Below are positions 1 through 6,077 of a stretch of DNA of 9,642 nt, one piece after another (the first letter of the stretch is position 1; each line of letters begins with the position of its first letter). Source of the DNA: Bacteroides fragilis (GTDB taxonomy: Bacteria > Bacillota > Clostridia > Lachnospirales > Lachnospiraceae); the NCBI GenBank assembly GCA_023664485.1, contig JAMPFK010000042.1:1-9642 (forward strand), written 5' to 3'. Both the position numbers and the translations under genes were made by a program. The notes under the pieces were generated by a model. That model was not told where the DNA came from, did no database searches, and saw only the letters and a program-made list of their open reading frames with translations.

Positions 1-2
1 AA

Positions 3-74
3 TGCACCCGACAGGAATCGAACCTGCATCAAAGGCGTCGGAGGCCTACGTTCTATCCGTTAGACTACGGGTGC
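3..74 (-). tRNA. tRNA-Arg, anticodon CCG
   Basis: Read on the minus strand this is a 72-base tRNA that decodes CGG arginine codons. The acceptor arms GCACCCG (68-74) and CGGGTGC (4-10) pair perfectly, with discriminator A at position 3. The T arm carries GGTTCGATTCC, and the D arm has the form GTCTAACGGATAGAAC. The seven-base anticodon loop CTCCGAC gives anticodon CCG, supported by an AGGC/GCCT stem. The CCA end is not encoded, because TT follows the discriminator, so CCA must be added after transcription. A consensus promoter lies 33 bases upstream. Confidence 0.95.
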
Positions 75-106
75 ATATGTTACAAATTTATTACATCATC
101 TCGTTT

Positions 107-135
107 ATCATAACACAAGAAATCCATCTTGTCTA
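107..135 (-). promoter_or_regulatory. Promoter of tRNA-Arg
   Basis: On the minus strand there is a -35 box TAGACA (130-135) and a -10 box TATGAT (107-112) separated by exactly 17 bases. This is a near-consensus sigma-A promoter. Transcription would begin near position 100, giving a leader of about 26 bases before the mature tRNA end at 74, as expected for a tRNA gene. Confidence 0.75.
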
Positions 136-212
136 GTAATTAAAACAGGGAAGAAAAAATTTCCTGAAAAAATATGATAACACTCCTCTATTCTCCGCTC
201 CGGATACGGTTG

Positions 213-245
213 AAAAAGGCGGCCGCCGCGCCAACAGTGACCGCC
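213..245 (-). terminator. Probable intrinsic terminator after the DUF5688 gene
   Basis: On the minus strand GGCGGTC (239-245) can pair with GGCCGCC (218-224) with one U-G pair, and TTTTT (213-217) follows. It lies about 85 bases past the stop of the DUF5688 gene. The 14-base loop is itself G+C rich and could fold otherwise. A smaller GACGG/CCGTC hairpin lies nearer the stop (about 289-302) and is a weaker alternative. The rest of 136-328 shows no gene. Confidence 0.5.
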
Positions 246-328
246 CTATAAGATTCACCTGCCGCCGTAAAAGCACGGAGATAAAATGAGACGGAAAACC
301 GTCACCATGATTTAAAAATCTCTGATTT

Positions 329-1264
329 TCAGTCTAATATCGTTACTTTTTCCAAAACTCTATCATAATAGTATACATTATAAGACAGCCTTTCTTCCGG
401 GTCCACCTGCGTATCATTCACTTCTTTCACCATTTCCCTGTAAAAGCTTTTTTCCGTTATGCCATCGTCCGGCACAAGGATCACTTCATGTACGGAGCTC
501 GGCAGAATGACCAGATTTTTGTTCAGTTCTCCGGCCAGCAGCCTCATGGACCTGGAATAAAGAAGCGCGGAGGCGCCAAATACTCTGTCGCAGTTGCTCA
601 GCACATACATCCTGGAGCTCCTTTCCGCCGCCTTGCCGATGCCTTTTGGCATTTCTGCAGTCATTTCTCTCCTATTATGGCATAGTTTATGTCCCATAAA
701 CTCCTGGATCAGCTGTCCGATCGGCAGCATTTCCTCCGGCCGCAGCCGCAGCATATTCGTCTGCGCCGTTTCATACAGGGCCGGTACATCGATCCCCCAC
801 ATCGCCAGATGGCTGTTCCTGATCAGAATGGTCGCTTTACCGATATGCGCATCCTCGAACGCATAATAGAACACGACCGCCAGATCCTGCCAGTCAACAT
901 AGGGGATCTCCGCAAGCAGCTCCCGATTGCTCTCCCGATGGATCAATTTATACAGGATTCTGCTTTTCGCGCGGGAAAACTGCGTAAAAAATTCCATATC
1001 CATATTAACTTCCCTGGCATTCTTCTTATAAACGCGCAGGATATCATATACAATATCCCCAAAAGCCCGGCCCGCCTCATGCTCCTCGTAGAGCTCGTCG
1101 ATATAAATGGCGGGCGATACGTTGCTGTCCTTCCCGGTAATAACGATGCCGTGCAGGCGGACGCCATTGTTTTTCGCTACGTCCCGGAACGCGATTTCAT
1201 ATCCTTCCCCCAGAACCTCCTTCAATGCGCCGCACATCTTGTTTCCAAACTGTTCTAATCTCAT
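329..1264 (-). CDS. DUF5688 family protein, function unknown
   Basis: The 311-residue product resembles the DUF5688 family common in Lachnospiraceae. The resemblance is an N-terminal block of the form FRDVAKNNGVRLHGI, then a conserved run near SPAIYIDELYEEHEAG, and a C-terminal part ending in a YNVYYYD-like stretch. No signal peptide, membrane segment or catalytic motif is evident, and the biochemical role is not known. The frame is open up to 1414, but I start it at 1264. AGAGAGG stands 5 bases before that ATG, the family similarity begins there, and the upstream extension is built from the terminator hairpin of efp. An ATG at 1282 is a second choice. The gene probably has its own promoter between 1264 and 1456, which I could not place. 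Confidence 0.7.
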   Translation of the reverse strand: MRLEQFGNKMCGALKEVLGEGYEIAFRDVAKNNGVRLHGIVITGKDSNVSPAIYIDELYEEHEAGRAFGDIVYDILRVYKKNAREVNMDMEFFTQFSRAKSRILYKLIHRESNRELLAEIPYVDWQDLAVVFYYAFEDAHIGKATILIRNSHLAMWGIDVPALYETAQTNMLRLRPEEMLPIGQLIQEFMGHKLCHNRREMTAEMPKGIGKAAERSSRMYVLSNCDRVFGASALLYSRSMRLLAGELNKNLVILPSSVHEVILVPDDGITEKSFYREMVKEVNDTQVDPEERLSYNVYYYDRVLEKVTILD

Positions 1265-1381
1265 ATTGTCCTCTCTTTCCATTCTCTCCGGACCATACGA
1301 GTACGAATATGCCCTGCGGCATACCCGGCGGGAATCGTTTCGTAATTCCCGCAATTTTTCTGCGTTTATACAATTTTTCAC

Positions 1382-1420
1382 ATAAAAAGACAATGGATTC
1401 TTTGCGGTTTCCATTGTCTT
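1382..1420 (-). terminator. Intrinsic terminator of efp
   Basis: On the minus strand AAGACAATGGA (1410-1420) and TCCATTGTCTT (1387-1397) form a perfect 11-base-pair stem with a 12-base loop, running directly into a T tract (TTTTTATG). It starts 35 bases after the efp stop codon. It is the natural end of the efp transcript and separates efp from the DUF5688 gene. Confidence 0.85.
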
Positions 1421-1455
1421 ACAGGCTTTTAGAAAACTATCTTATGCGGCATCCG

Positions 1456-2013
1456 TTATACTCTGGACAGATACTCTCCCGTTCTGGTATCGATCTTAAT
1501 TACTTCACCCTGATTTACAAATAACGGTACCATAACTTTCGCGCCGGTTTCAACGATAGCCGGCTTGCTCGCGCCTGTCGCCGTATCGCCCTTGAAGCCG
1601 GGCTCCGTATCGGTAATCTCCAATTCTACGAATAACGGCGGTTCGATTGCAAATACGCTTCCGTTATAGGAGCAGATTTTTACCATCTCGTTCTCTTTGA
1701 CAAACTTTAACGCATCCCCTACCGTATCGCTGTTCAAAGCGACCTGATCGTAAGTCTCCGTGTCCATAAAGTTGAACAGATCGCCGTCCGCATATAAATA
1801 CTGCATGTCTTTTCTGTCGATTCGTGCCTGTGGGCATTTCTCAGTCGGTCTGAAAGTTTTCTCGACAACGCCGCCGTTGATGATGTTCTTCAGCTTTGTC
1901 CTGACAAAAGCTGCGCCTTTACCCGGTTTTACATGCTGAAACTCCACTATCTGATAAACGTTGCCTTCATACTCGATCGTAATACCATTCCTGAAATCGC
2001 CTGCAGATATCAT
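1456..2013 (-). CDS. efp: Translation elongation factor P
   Basis: EF-P binds between the ribosomal P and E sites and relieves stalling on consecutive prolines. The 185-residue product has the expected three beta-barrel domains: a KOW-like domain (about 1-60), a central OB domain (about 65-125) and a C-terminal OB domain (about 130-185) ending in the typical IKIDTRTGEYLSR motif. The modification-site loop KPGKGAAF is intact with lysine at position 32. In Bacillus this residue is Lys32 and carries 5-aminopentanol; the modification here is not known. I chose the ATG at 2013 because AGGAGG lies 8 bases upstream and the protein then begins MISAGDF as in homologues. The frame is open 8 codons further. 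The gene follows aroQ but has promoter-like sequence of its own and a clear terminator. Confidence 0.97.
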   Translation of the reverse strand: MISAGDFRNGITIEYEGNVYQIVEFQHVKPGKGAAFVRTKLKNIINGGVVEKTFRPTEKCPQARIDRKDMQYLYADGDLFNFMDTETYDQVALNSDTVGDALKFVKENEMVKICSYNGSVFAIEPPLFVELEITDTEPGFKGDTATGASKPAIVETGAKVMVPLFVNQGEVIKIDTRTGEYLSRV

Positions 2014-2048
2014 AAAATAATCCTCCTGAATCTTCACTTTATTTTCAC

Positions 2049-2093
2049 ATTATAATTCTAATATAGTTTATACTATAAACTTTCATTTTTCAA
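2049..2093 (-). promoter_or_regulatory. efp promoter region with 17-base palindrome
   Basis: On the minus strand the gap before efp contains TTGAAA (2088-2093), TATAAA (2067-2072, 15 bases apart) and TATAAT (2049-2054). It also holds a perfect 17-base palindrome AGTTTATAGTATAAACT (2065-2081) made of two 8-base arms around one central base. The palindrome overlaps the first possible -10 box and sits where the -35 box for TATAAT would be. That position suits an operator for a dimeric regulator, but an A+T-rich promoter can give such symmetry by chance. Which -10 box is used cannot be told from sequence. Confidence 0.5.
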
Positions 2094-2116
2094 CCTCTTT
2101 CCCAAAAAAGAGTAAA

Positions 2117-2136
2117 ACTTTTTAAGACTTTTTAAG
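2117..2136. repeat. Tandem duplication of a 10-base unit at the aroQ stop
   Basis: ACTTTTTAAG occurs twice in direct succession (2117-2126 and 2127-2136). The second copy contains the aroQ stop codon. It has no G+C-rich stem, so it does not look like a terminator. It is probably a replication-slippage product. Confidence 0.6.
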
Positions 2137-2569
2137 AAACTTCTTTTCCCAGGATAAAATCGATCGCCGTCAGATATCCTTCAAGCCCCTGTCCATATAT
2201 CTGCTTATCGCAGGCGGGCGCGGTCACGGATACTTTACGAAAATCTTCCCGCTCCATAATATTGGAAATATGGATTTCCACCTTGGGCGCCGTAATGCTC
2301 GCGAGCGCATCCCGGATCGCGTAACTGTAATGGGTATAGGCCCCCGGATTGATGACGATTCCTTCCGTGCCGTCGAAATAAGCATCCTGTATCCTGTCAA
2401 TGATCGCTCCCTCATGATTGCTCTGAAAAACCTCCAGCGTACAGCCCTCCTTCTGCCCCTTTTCCGCTATCAGTTTTAACAGATAGTCATAATCCTGCGT
2501 GCCATACACGCTTTTTTCCCGAATTCCGAGGAAATTCAGGTTCGGTCCGTTAATCACCAGTATTTTCAT
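2132..2569 (-). CDS. aroQ: 3-dehydroquinate dehydratase, type II
   Basis: This enzyme converts 3-dehydroquinate to 3-dehydroshikimate, the third step of the shikimate pathway, in the cytoplasm. The 145-residue length fits the small type II fold, which assembles as a dodecamer. Visible motifs are NGPNLN (7-12), the lid arginine R17 and catalytic tyrosine Y22 in REKSVYG, NPGAY with N74, the catalytic histidine H100 in HISN, and R111. I prefer the ATG at 2569 over the one at 2581, because the first would sit directly against the AAAGGG ribosome site and homologues begin MKILVINGPN. The gene lies 86 bases behind aroK in the same direction. The gap shows no gene and no convincing terminator, so aroQ probably belongs to the aro operon. 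Confidence 0.96.
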   Translation of the reverse strand: MKILVINGPNLNFLGIREKSVYGTQDYDYLLKLIAEKGQKEGCTLEVFQSNHEGAIIDRIQDAYFDGTEGIVINPGAYTHYSYAIRDALASITAPKVEIHISNIMEREDFRKVSVTAPACDKQIYGQGLEGYLTAIDFILGKEVS

Positions 2570-2655
2570 TCCAATTTCCATCCCTTTCTCTCAGCCTGCG
2601 GACTCCGGGCCGGCGGCAGCATCCTGCTGGCAATATCCCGGCGGCAGAGCCGCAA

Positions 2656-3177
2656 TCAAAAAATCTGTCTTTTTTCAACCGCTTCCACGATTTCATCCAG
2701 AATCGTATCAAAATCTTTCCCATCCACATCGACAGCCACATCGGCTGCACGCTCATAAACGGCCTTTCTTGCGTCTAACAGCGCTTTTATCTTTCCCTGC
2801 GGATCCGCCCCCTGCAGAAGCGGCCTCGACGTATCGTGCTTCGTCCTCTCATAAATCGTCTCCGCATTGGCCCGCAGATAGACCACCGTTCCAAGCTCCT
2901 TTAACAACGCCTGATTCTCCTCCCGTACAGGCAGGCCGCCGCCCACCGAAACGATCATGTTCTTCGCCGTCGGAATCAGTTTTTTCAGGCATTTCGTTTC
3001 CAGCTCCCGGAAAAAAGCCTCCCCGTCCCTCTGAAAAATCTCGGAAACCGTCCGGCCTTCTTCTTTTTCAATCAGCTTATCCGTATCCTCCATCGCCCGG
3101 CGCAGGCGGTACGAAAGCCGGATTCCGACCGTCGTTTTTCCACACCCCATGAAACCGATCAAAACAATATTTTTCAT
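2656..3177 (-). CDS. aroK: Shikimate kinase
   Basis: It phosphorylates shikimate to shikimate 3-phosphate with ATP. The 173-residue product is a typical small NMP-kinase-like P-loop enzyme. It has Walker A GFMGCGKT (8-15), the shikimate-binding DTD (31-33), FRE with R57, the GGG motif (79-81), and the lid arginine in SRPLLQG (about R118). The start codon overlaps the aroE stop in an ATGA arrangement, which points to translational coupling. A single aroK/aroL-type enzyme is usual in this group, and nothing is missing. Confidence 0.96.
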   Translation of the reverse strand: MKNIVLIGFMGCGKTTVGIRLSYRLRRAMEDTDKLIEKEEGRTVSEIFQRDGEAFFRELETKCLKKLIPTAKNMIVSVGGGLPVREENQALLKELGTVVYLRANAETIYERTKHDTSRPLLQGADPQGKIKALLDARKAVYERAADVAVDVDGKDFDTILDEIVEAVEKRQIF

Positions 3178-4037
3178 AAGTTCATATTTCCTTTCAGCTT
3201 CTCATAAACAAGCCCGGCTTTTTCTTCGGTTATCTCCGTCCGGTTCCACAGCTCGTAAGCGATAACGCCCTGATAAAGCAGCATTTTCAGCCCGTTATAA
3301 GCCTCTCCTCCCGCTTCCCGCACGAGGCGCATGAAACGCGTCGTAAAAGGCTTATAGATCAGGTCGAACCCGGTATGTATTTTCTGATAAAAAGCGGCGT
3401 CCCCGATTACAACATCCTCGTCCCGCGGCGAAAGCCCCACGGAAGTCCCCTGAATCGCCAGGAATTTCCGCTCCGGCAGCTTCGGGTAGTCCGCAAGCAG
3501 CATCGGCACAATGACTTCCCTGTCAAACGCTTTGTTGACCTCTTCCGCCACTTTGGCAGCCTTTTCAAACGTCCGGTTCAGCAGATAGACTTTTTCCGCC
3601 TTCTGCGCCCCGCACAGACAGGCGACCGCCCGCGCCGCGCCGCCTGCGCCAAGAAGAACGATTTCTTCTCCCTCAATGCGGATGCCTTCGCTCGTCATCG
3701 CCCGGTACAGCCCGGCCATATCCGTGTTATAGCCCTTATAACCGCCCTCTGTGCGCACCAGCGTATTGACCGCCCCGATATGGGCCGCGAGCTCATCTAC
3801 CTCCACAAGGCTTCCGATCACCTCGCTTTTATAGGGAACCGTTACGTTCAGGCCGAGCACGTTCAGCGCATAAGCGCCCCGGACCGCGTCCGCAAGCCTC
3901 CCGTTCTCTACAAGAAAAGGCGTATAGACCAGATTATGGCCGCACATCCGGGCCAGCGTGTTGTGAATGACCGGCGACATCGTATGCTCCACCGGATTGC
4001 CGATCAGGCCGCAAAGCCTCGTTTTCCCGTCAATCAT
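3174..4037 (-). CDS. aroE: Shikimate dehydrogenase (NADP+)
   Basis: AroE reduces 3-dehydroshikimate to shikimate with NADPH. The 287-residue product shows the N-terminal substrate domain with SPVIHN (21-26), the catalytic lysine K70 in NVTVPYK and the aspartate D106 in NTDMAG. The Rossmann domain follows, with LGAGGAARA (about 129-137) and NRT (154-156), the latter being typical of NADP-preferring AroE. The start at 4037 overlaps the yqeG stop by 4 bases and has AAAGGAG 10 bases upstream. Quinate/shikimate dehydrogenase relatives (YdiB) are the alternative, but the position between yqeG and aroK favours the biosynthetic enzyme. Confidence 0.95.
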   Translation of the reverse strand: MIDGKTRLCGLIGNPVEHTMSPVIHNTLARMCGHNLVYTPFLVENGRLADAVRGAYALNVLGLNVTVPYKSEVIGSLVEVDELAAHIGAVNTLVRTEGGYKGYNTDMAGLYRAMTSEGIRIEGEEIVLLGAGGAARAVACLCGAQKAEKVYLLNRTFEKAAKVAEEVNKAFDREVIVPMLLADYPKLPERKFLAIQGTSVGLSPRDEDVVIGDAAFYQKIHTGFDLIYKPFTTRFMRLVREAGGEAYNGLKMLLYQGVIAYELWNRTEITEEKAGLVYEKLKGNMNL

Positions 4038-4570
4038 CTTCCGACCGCTCCTTTCTCAATCTCCGTCCGTTCCTTTCGCAGCTTCCTTTTATAAAAGAAT
4101 AGCACGATTTTTTCCAGACGCCTCTTTAAAACGATCTGAATCTCCTCCTTCGGATGAATCGGCTTAACCAGATAAGTCCTGATGCCGGCCTTTTTCGCCC
4201 CCCATACATCCGTAAAAAGCTGATCGCCGACGAACAGAGTCGTTTCCGGCGTCGTTCCCATCATTTCCATCGCTTTCCGATAGCTTTCCGGAAAAGGCTT
4301 GTTCGCCTTATAAATATAACGGGAACCCACTTTGTCGTTAAAGCTCCGGACGCGCGGTTCCCTGTTATTCGACAACAATATGCTCTCATAGCCGATGCTT
4401 CTCAGTTTTTCAAACAGGGCAACGCTTCTTTTATCCGCCGGCGCGCCATGCGGAACGAGCGTATTGTCGATATCAAAAATAACGCCCCGGCAGCCCTGCT
4501 CATACAAAGCCGCATAATCGATTTCATAGGCCGAATCCAGATAAACATCCGGATAAAAACGTTCTAACAT
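4034..4570 (-). CDS. yqeG: YqeG family HAD-IIIA phosphatase
   Basis: This is a 178-residue member of the YqeG branch of the HAD superfamily, a phosphatase whose natural substrate is not settled. All four HAD motifs are visible: DIDNT with nucleophile D33 and acid/base D35, LLSNN (S67), K91 in NKPFP, and VGDQLFTD with D116 and D121. There is no cap domain, as in class IIIA, and no signal peptide; the C terminus is rich in lysine and arginine. GGAGG lies 5 bases before the ATG. It heads a tight cluster with aroE and aroK. In other Firmicutes yqeG often sits near aroE or the yqeH-type GTPase gene, and the meaning of that linkage is unclear. Confidence 0.9.
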   Translation of the reverse strand: MLERFYPDVYLDSAYEIDYAALYEQGCRGVIFDIDNTLVPHGAPADKRSVALFEKLRSIGYESILLSNNREPRVRSFNDKVGSRYIYKANKPFPESYRKAMEMMGTTPETTLFVGDQLFTDVWGAKKAGIRTYLVKPIHPKEEIQIVLKRRLEKIVLFFYKRKLRKERTEIEKGAVGR

Positions 4571-4588
4571 GCGGCCTCCTTTCCACCC

Positions 4589-4618
4589 AAAAAAAGGCGC
4601 CGCCCCGCAGCACCTTTT
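4589..4618 (-). terminator. Intrinsic terminator between the membrane protein gene and yqeG
   Basis: On the minus strand AAAAGGTGC (4610-4618) pairs with GCGCCTTTT (4592-4600) through nine pairs including one U-G, followed by an uninterrupted run of seven T (4589-4595). It lies 7 bases past the stop codon of the 89-residue gene and 19 bases before the yqeG start. There is little room for a separate yqeG promoter, so some read-through from the nrdR unit is likely. Confidence 0.75.
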
Positions 4619-4624
4619 ACGAAA

Positions 4625-4894
4625 TTACAGGTTCTTAACAATATGATTATATCTTGCTGTGAATGCAATTTTAACGATGGAGCTTAGCAGCATCAGCAGG
4701 ATATCCCATAGCAGAAAAGAGTAGGCATTTTGTACAAATGCCTGATACCATGCCGCTTCTCCCCAAATCTTATTTCCGAAAAAAATGAATAACAAAAGGA
4801 ATAATGCGATAATCATAAAAAGCCATCGAAAACCATTGGCAACCGTCATCGGCACGCTGGCCTTCGCTACGATTTCTTTCTGCTGTTCAGTCAT
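4625..4894 (-). CDS. Small two-helix membrane protein, unknown function
   Basis: The 89-residue product has a short polar N terminus, a hydrophobic segment at about 22-41 and a second at about 56-78, with a basic C terminus (ARYNHIVKNL). This suggests a hairpin of two membrane helices with both ends in the cytoplasm. I recognise no named family. The start at 4894 has AGAAAGGG 7 bases upstream. It follows nrdR by 27 bases with no terminator between them, so the two are probably co-transcribed, and a terminator follows at once. Co-transcription alone does not tie it to ribonucleotide reduction. Confidence 0.8.
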   Translation of the reverse strand: MTEQQKEIVAKASVPMTVANGFRWLFMIIALFLLLFIFFGNKIWGEAAWYQAFVQNAYSFLLWDILLMLLSSIVKIAFTARYNHIVKNL

Positions 4895-4921
4895 ATAAAC
4901 GCCCTTTCTCTTCCATCCGTC

Positions 4922-5392
4922 CTATCCGACAGGATTCTCCGATGTATCCAGCACCTTTTTCAACTCATCCATAAAGGTATTGATATCCTTAAATTCACGG
5001 TAGACCGAAGCGAACCGGACATAAGCGACCGCCTCTAAATCTTTCAGCTTGTTCATAACGAGCTCGCCGATCACCTGGCTCGGAATTTCCTTCTCTTCCC
5101 GATTGAAAATATCCGTCTCGACTTCATCGACCAGCTGATTGACCCGGTTGATGCTGATAGGCCGCTTGTGGCATGCACGGAGCACGCCGGCTTCTATCTT
5201 GGTCCTGTCGTAAGTCTCCCGGTTATTATCTTTTTTAATGACGATCAGCGGAATCGTCTCAACCTTCTCATAAGTCGTAAACCGTTTCTCACATTCGTCG
5301 CAGACGCGTCTTCTTCTGATCGAATTATTATCCTCCGCCGGTCTGCTGTCGATAACTCTCGTATTTTCATGACCACAAAATGGACACTTCAT
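4922..5392 (-). CDS. nrdR: Transcriptional repressor NrdR
   Basis: NrdR senses dATP/ATP and represses ribonucleotide reductase genes. At 156 residues it has the usual length. The zinc ribbon is complete, with C3, C6, C31 and C34 in MKCPFC and CDEC, followed by KRFTTYE. The ATP-cone domain runs from about 49 to 139 and begins with the VIKKDNNRETYDRTKI pattern. The ATG at 5392 has AAGGGG about 7 bases upstream. A consensus promoter lies about 200 bases upstream, leaving an unusually structured leader. No ribonucleotide reductase gene is in the window. I saw no clear NrdR-box pair near the promoter, so autoregulation is not indicated. Confidence 0.96.
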   Translation of the reverse strand: MKCPFCGHENTRVIDSRPAEDNNSIRRRRVCDECEKRFTTYEKVETIPLIVIKKDNNRETYDRTKIEAGVLRACHKRPISINRVNQLVDEVETDIFNREEKEIPSQVIGELVMNKLKDLEAVAYVRFASVYREFKDINTFMDELKKVLDTSENPVG

Positions 5393-5403
5393 CCTAATCC
5401 CCT

Positions 5404-5550
5404 TTTCTGAGCGACTTGTCGCGAAGAGGCGGCGAGAAATTCGCTTACTGCTTGCAGTATTGCGATTCTCTCGTCTGCTATCAAGGCTATTTGTTTTCGC
5501 TCAGAAACAAATAGCCGGTTGAAAAATAAGCTGTCAGGCTTATTTTTCAA
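5404..5550 (-). promoter_or_regulatory. Structured leader (nested inverted repeats) upstream of nrdR
   Basis: This gap without genes between nrdR and its promoter is filled with inverted repeats. They are a 13-base-pair stem 5519-5531/5538-5550 (6-base loop), a 12-base-pair stem 5485-5496/5505-5516 (8-base loop), an imperfect stem 5431-5444/5462-5475 enclosing TACTGC/GCAGTA, and GCGAC/GTCGC at 5411-5422. The loop of the second stem (5497-5504) is exactly complementary to 5407-5414, which touches the nrdR ribosome site. It is therefore capable of a pseudoknot in the nrdR mRNA. Equally, 5404-5414 and 5497-5507 form 11-base ends of a possible MITE-like palindromic element. I do not recognise a named RNA family. 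Confidence 0.55.
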
Positions 5551-5590
5551 TCTGTATCCCCATTTCTAACGCCGGCCATGGCCTGTGTCT

Positions 5591-5619
5591 ATTATCTCAT
5601 AATCAAATTATTATGTCAA
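5591..5619 (-). promoter_or_regulatory. Promoter of nrdR
   Basis: On the minus strand there is a perfect -35 TTGACA (5614-5619) and a -10 GATAAT (5591-5596) with 17 bases between. Transcription should start near 5584, right at a 10-base palindrome GGCCATGGCC (5574-5583). The resulting leader is about 190 bases and contains all the hairpins of 5404-5550. Confidence 0.8.
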
Positions 5620-5643
5620 CTCAATAAATTTCAATCGGCCCGC

Positions 5644-5686
5644 AAAAAGTAAAAGTACGGGGCAGGAGAATCCTCTTCCCGCCCCG
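5644..5686 (-). terminator. Intrinsic terminator after the peptidoglycan-binding gene remnant
   Basis: On the minus strand CGGGGC (5681-5686) pairs with GCCCCG (5658-5663). The stem extends inward with a G-U pair and further pairs between GGA and TCC. The hairpin is followed by TACTTTTACTTTTT. It begins 13 bases past the stop codon of the truncated gene and would have been that gene's own terminator. On the plus strand a T tract also follows (5693-5697), so it may work weakly both ways. Confidence 0.75.
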
Positions 5687-5698
5687 GCTTCCTTTTTA

Positions 5699-6056
5699 TC
5701 AACCCGGTTCCGATATCCGGCTGACGCCTACATAAATATCTGAAATCTCATACCATGTTGGATAATCTGTGATCCCGCTCTGCGGCAGTCCGAATACCTT
5801 CTGGAATACCCGCACGGCTTCCGCCGTCGAAGCGCCGTAAACGCCGTCTACCGTAAGCCTTGGAATCGCCGGATAGTTCTGCGCAATCCGGTTGATCTGC
5901 TGCTGTAACTGTCTCACCTTATCCCCCGACGCGCCGATACCAAGATTGTATCCCGGCCAGGAGGACGGCACGCCGGCCACGCTCACCGCCGAATTGATAT
6001 ACATATCGCTGCCATAATAATATCTGATAATTTCTATGGCGGAATAGCCTTCATCA
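5699..6056 (-). pseudogene. C-terminal remnant of a peptidoglycan-binding-domain protein
   Basis: The frame gives about 118 residues that resemble the C-terminal end of a long Clostridia family with a putative peptidoglycan-binding domain. They start at ADEGYSAIEIIRYYYGSDMYI, continue through a GVPSSWPGYNLGIG linker, then a repeat domain with GDKVRQLQQQINRI, VDGVYGAST, AVRVFQ and FGLPQSGITDYPTWY. From memory, complete members carry a much longer N-terminal part with a conserved MSQWG-type motif just before this point. Here that part is absent, and the frame instead runs into the end of the recombinase gene on the other side of the break. No ribosome site or start codon precedes it. It is best read as a host gene interrupted by an inserted element. 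The exact left limit of the homology (about 6045-6060) is estimated by eye. Confidence 0.7.
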
Positions 6057-6077
6057 GCCTCTGTCAAGCACGGACTA
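6045..6077. other. Likely attachment-site junction of the recombinase element
   Basis: Within about 30 bases the sequence changes from the peptidoglycan-binding gene (homology up to about 6056) to the stop codon of a full-length large serine recombinase (TAG at 6075-6077, minus strand). Large serine integrases commonly lie next to one end of the element they move, so this is the expected place of an attL/attR site. The two-base crossover cannot be fixed without the other end or an empty site, neither of which is in the window. Confidence 0.5.

Noticed and set aside
2499..3152. 217-codon plus-strand frame opposite aroQ and aroK
   Set aside because: It is rich in Pro and Ser from the reverse of G+C-rich coding sequence and crosses two real genes.
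3375..4094. 239-codon plus-strand frame opposite aroE
   Set aside because: It is antisense to an intact AroE with catalytic residues in place; composition and lack of a ribosome site mark it as a shadow.
5519..5550. 13-base-pair hairpin considered as a transcription terminator of the nrdR leader
   Set aside because: The stem is mostly A-T and no T run follows it on either strand, so I keep it as part of the structured leader.
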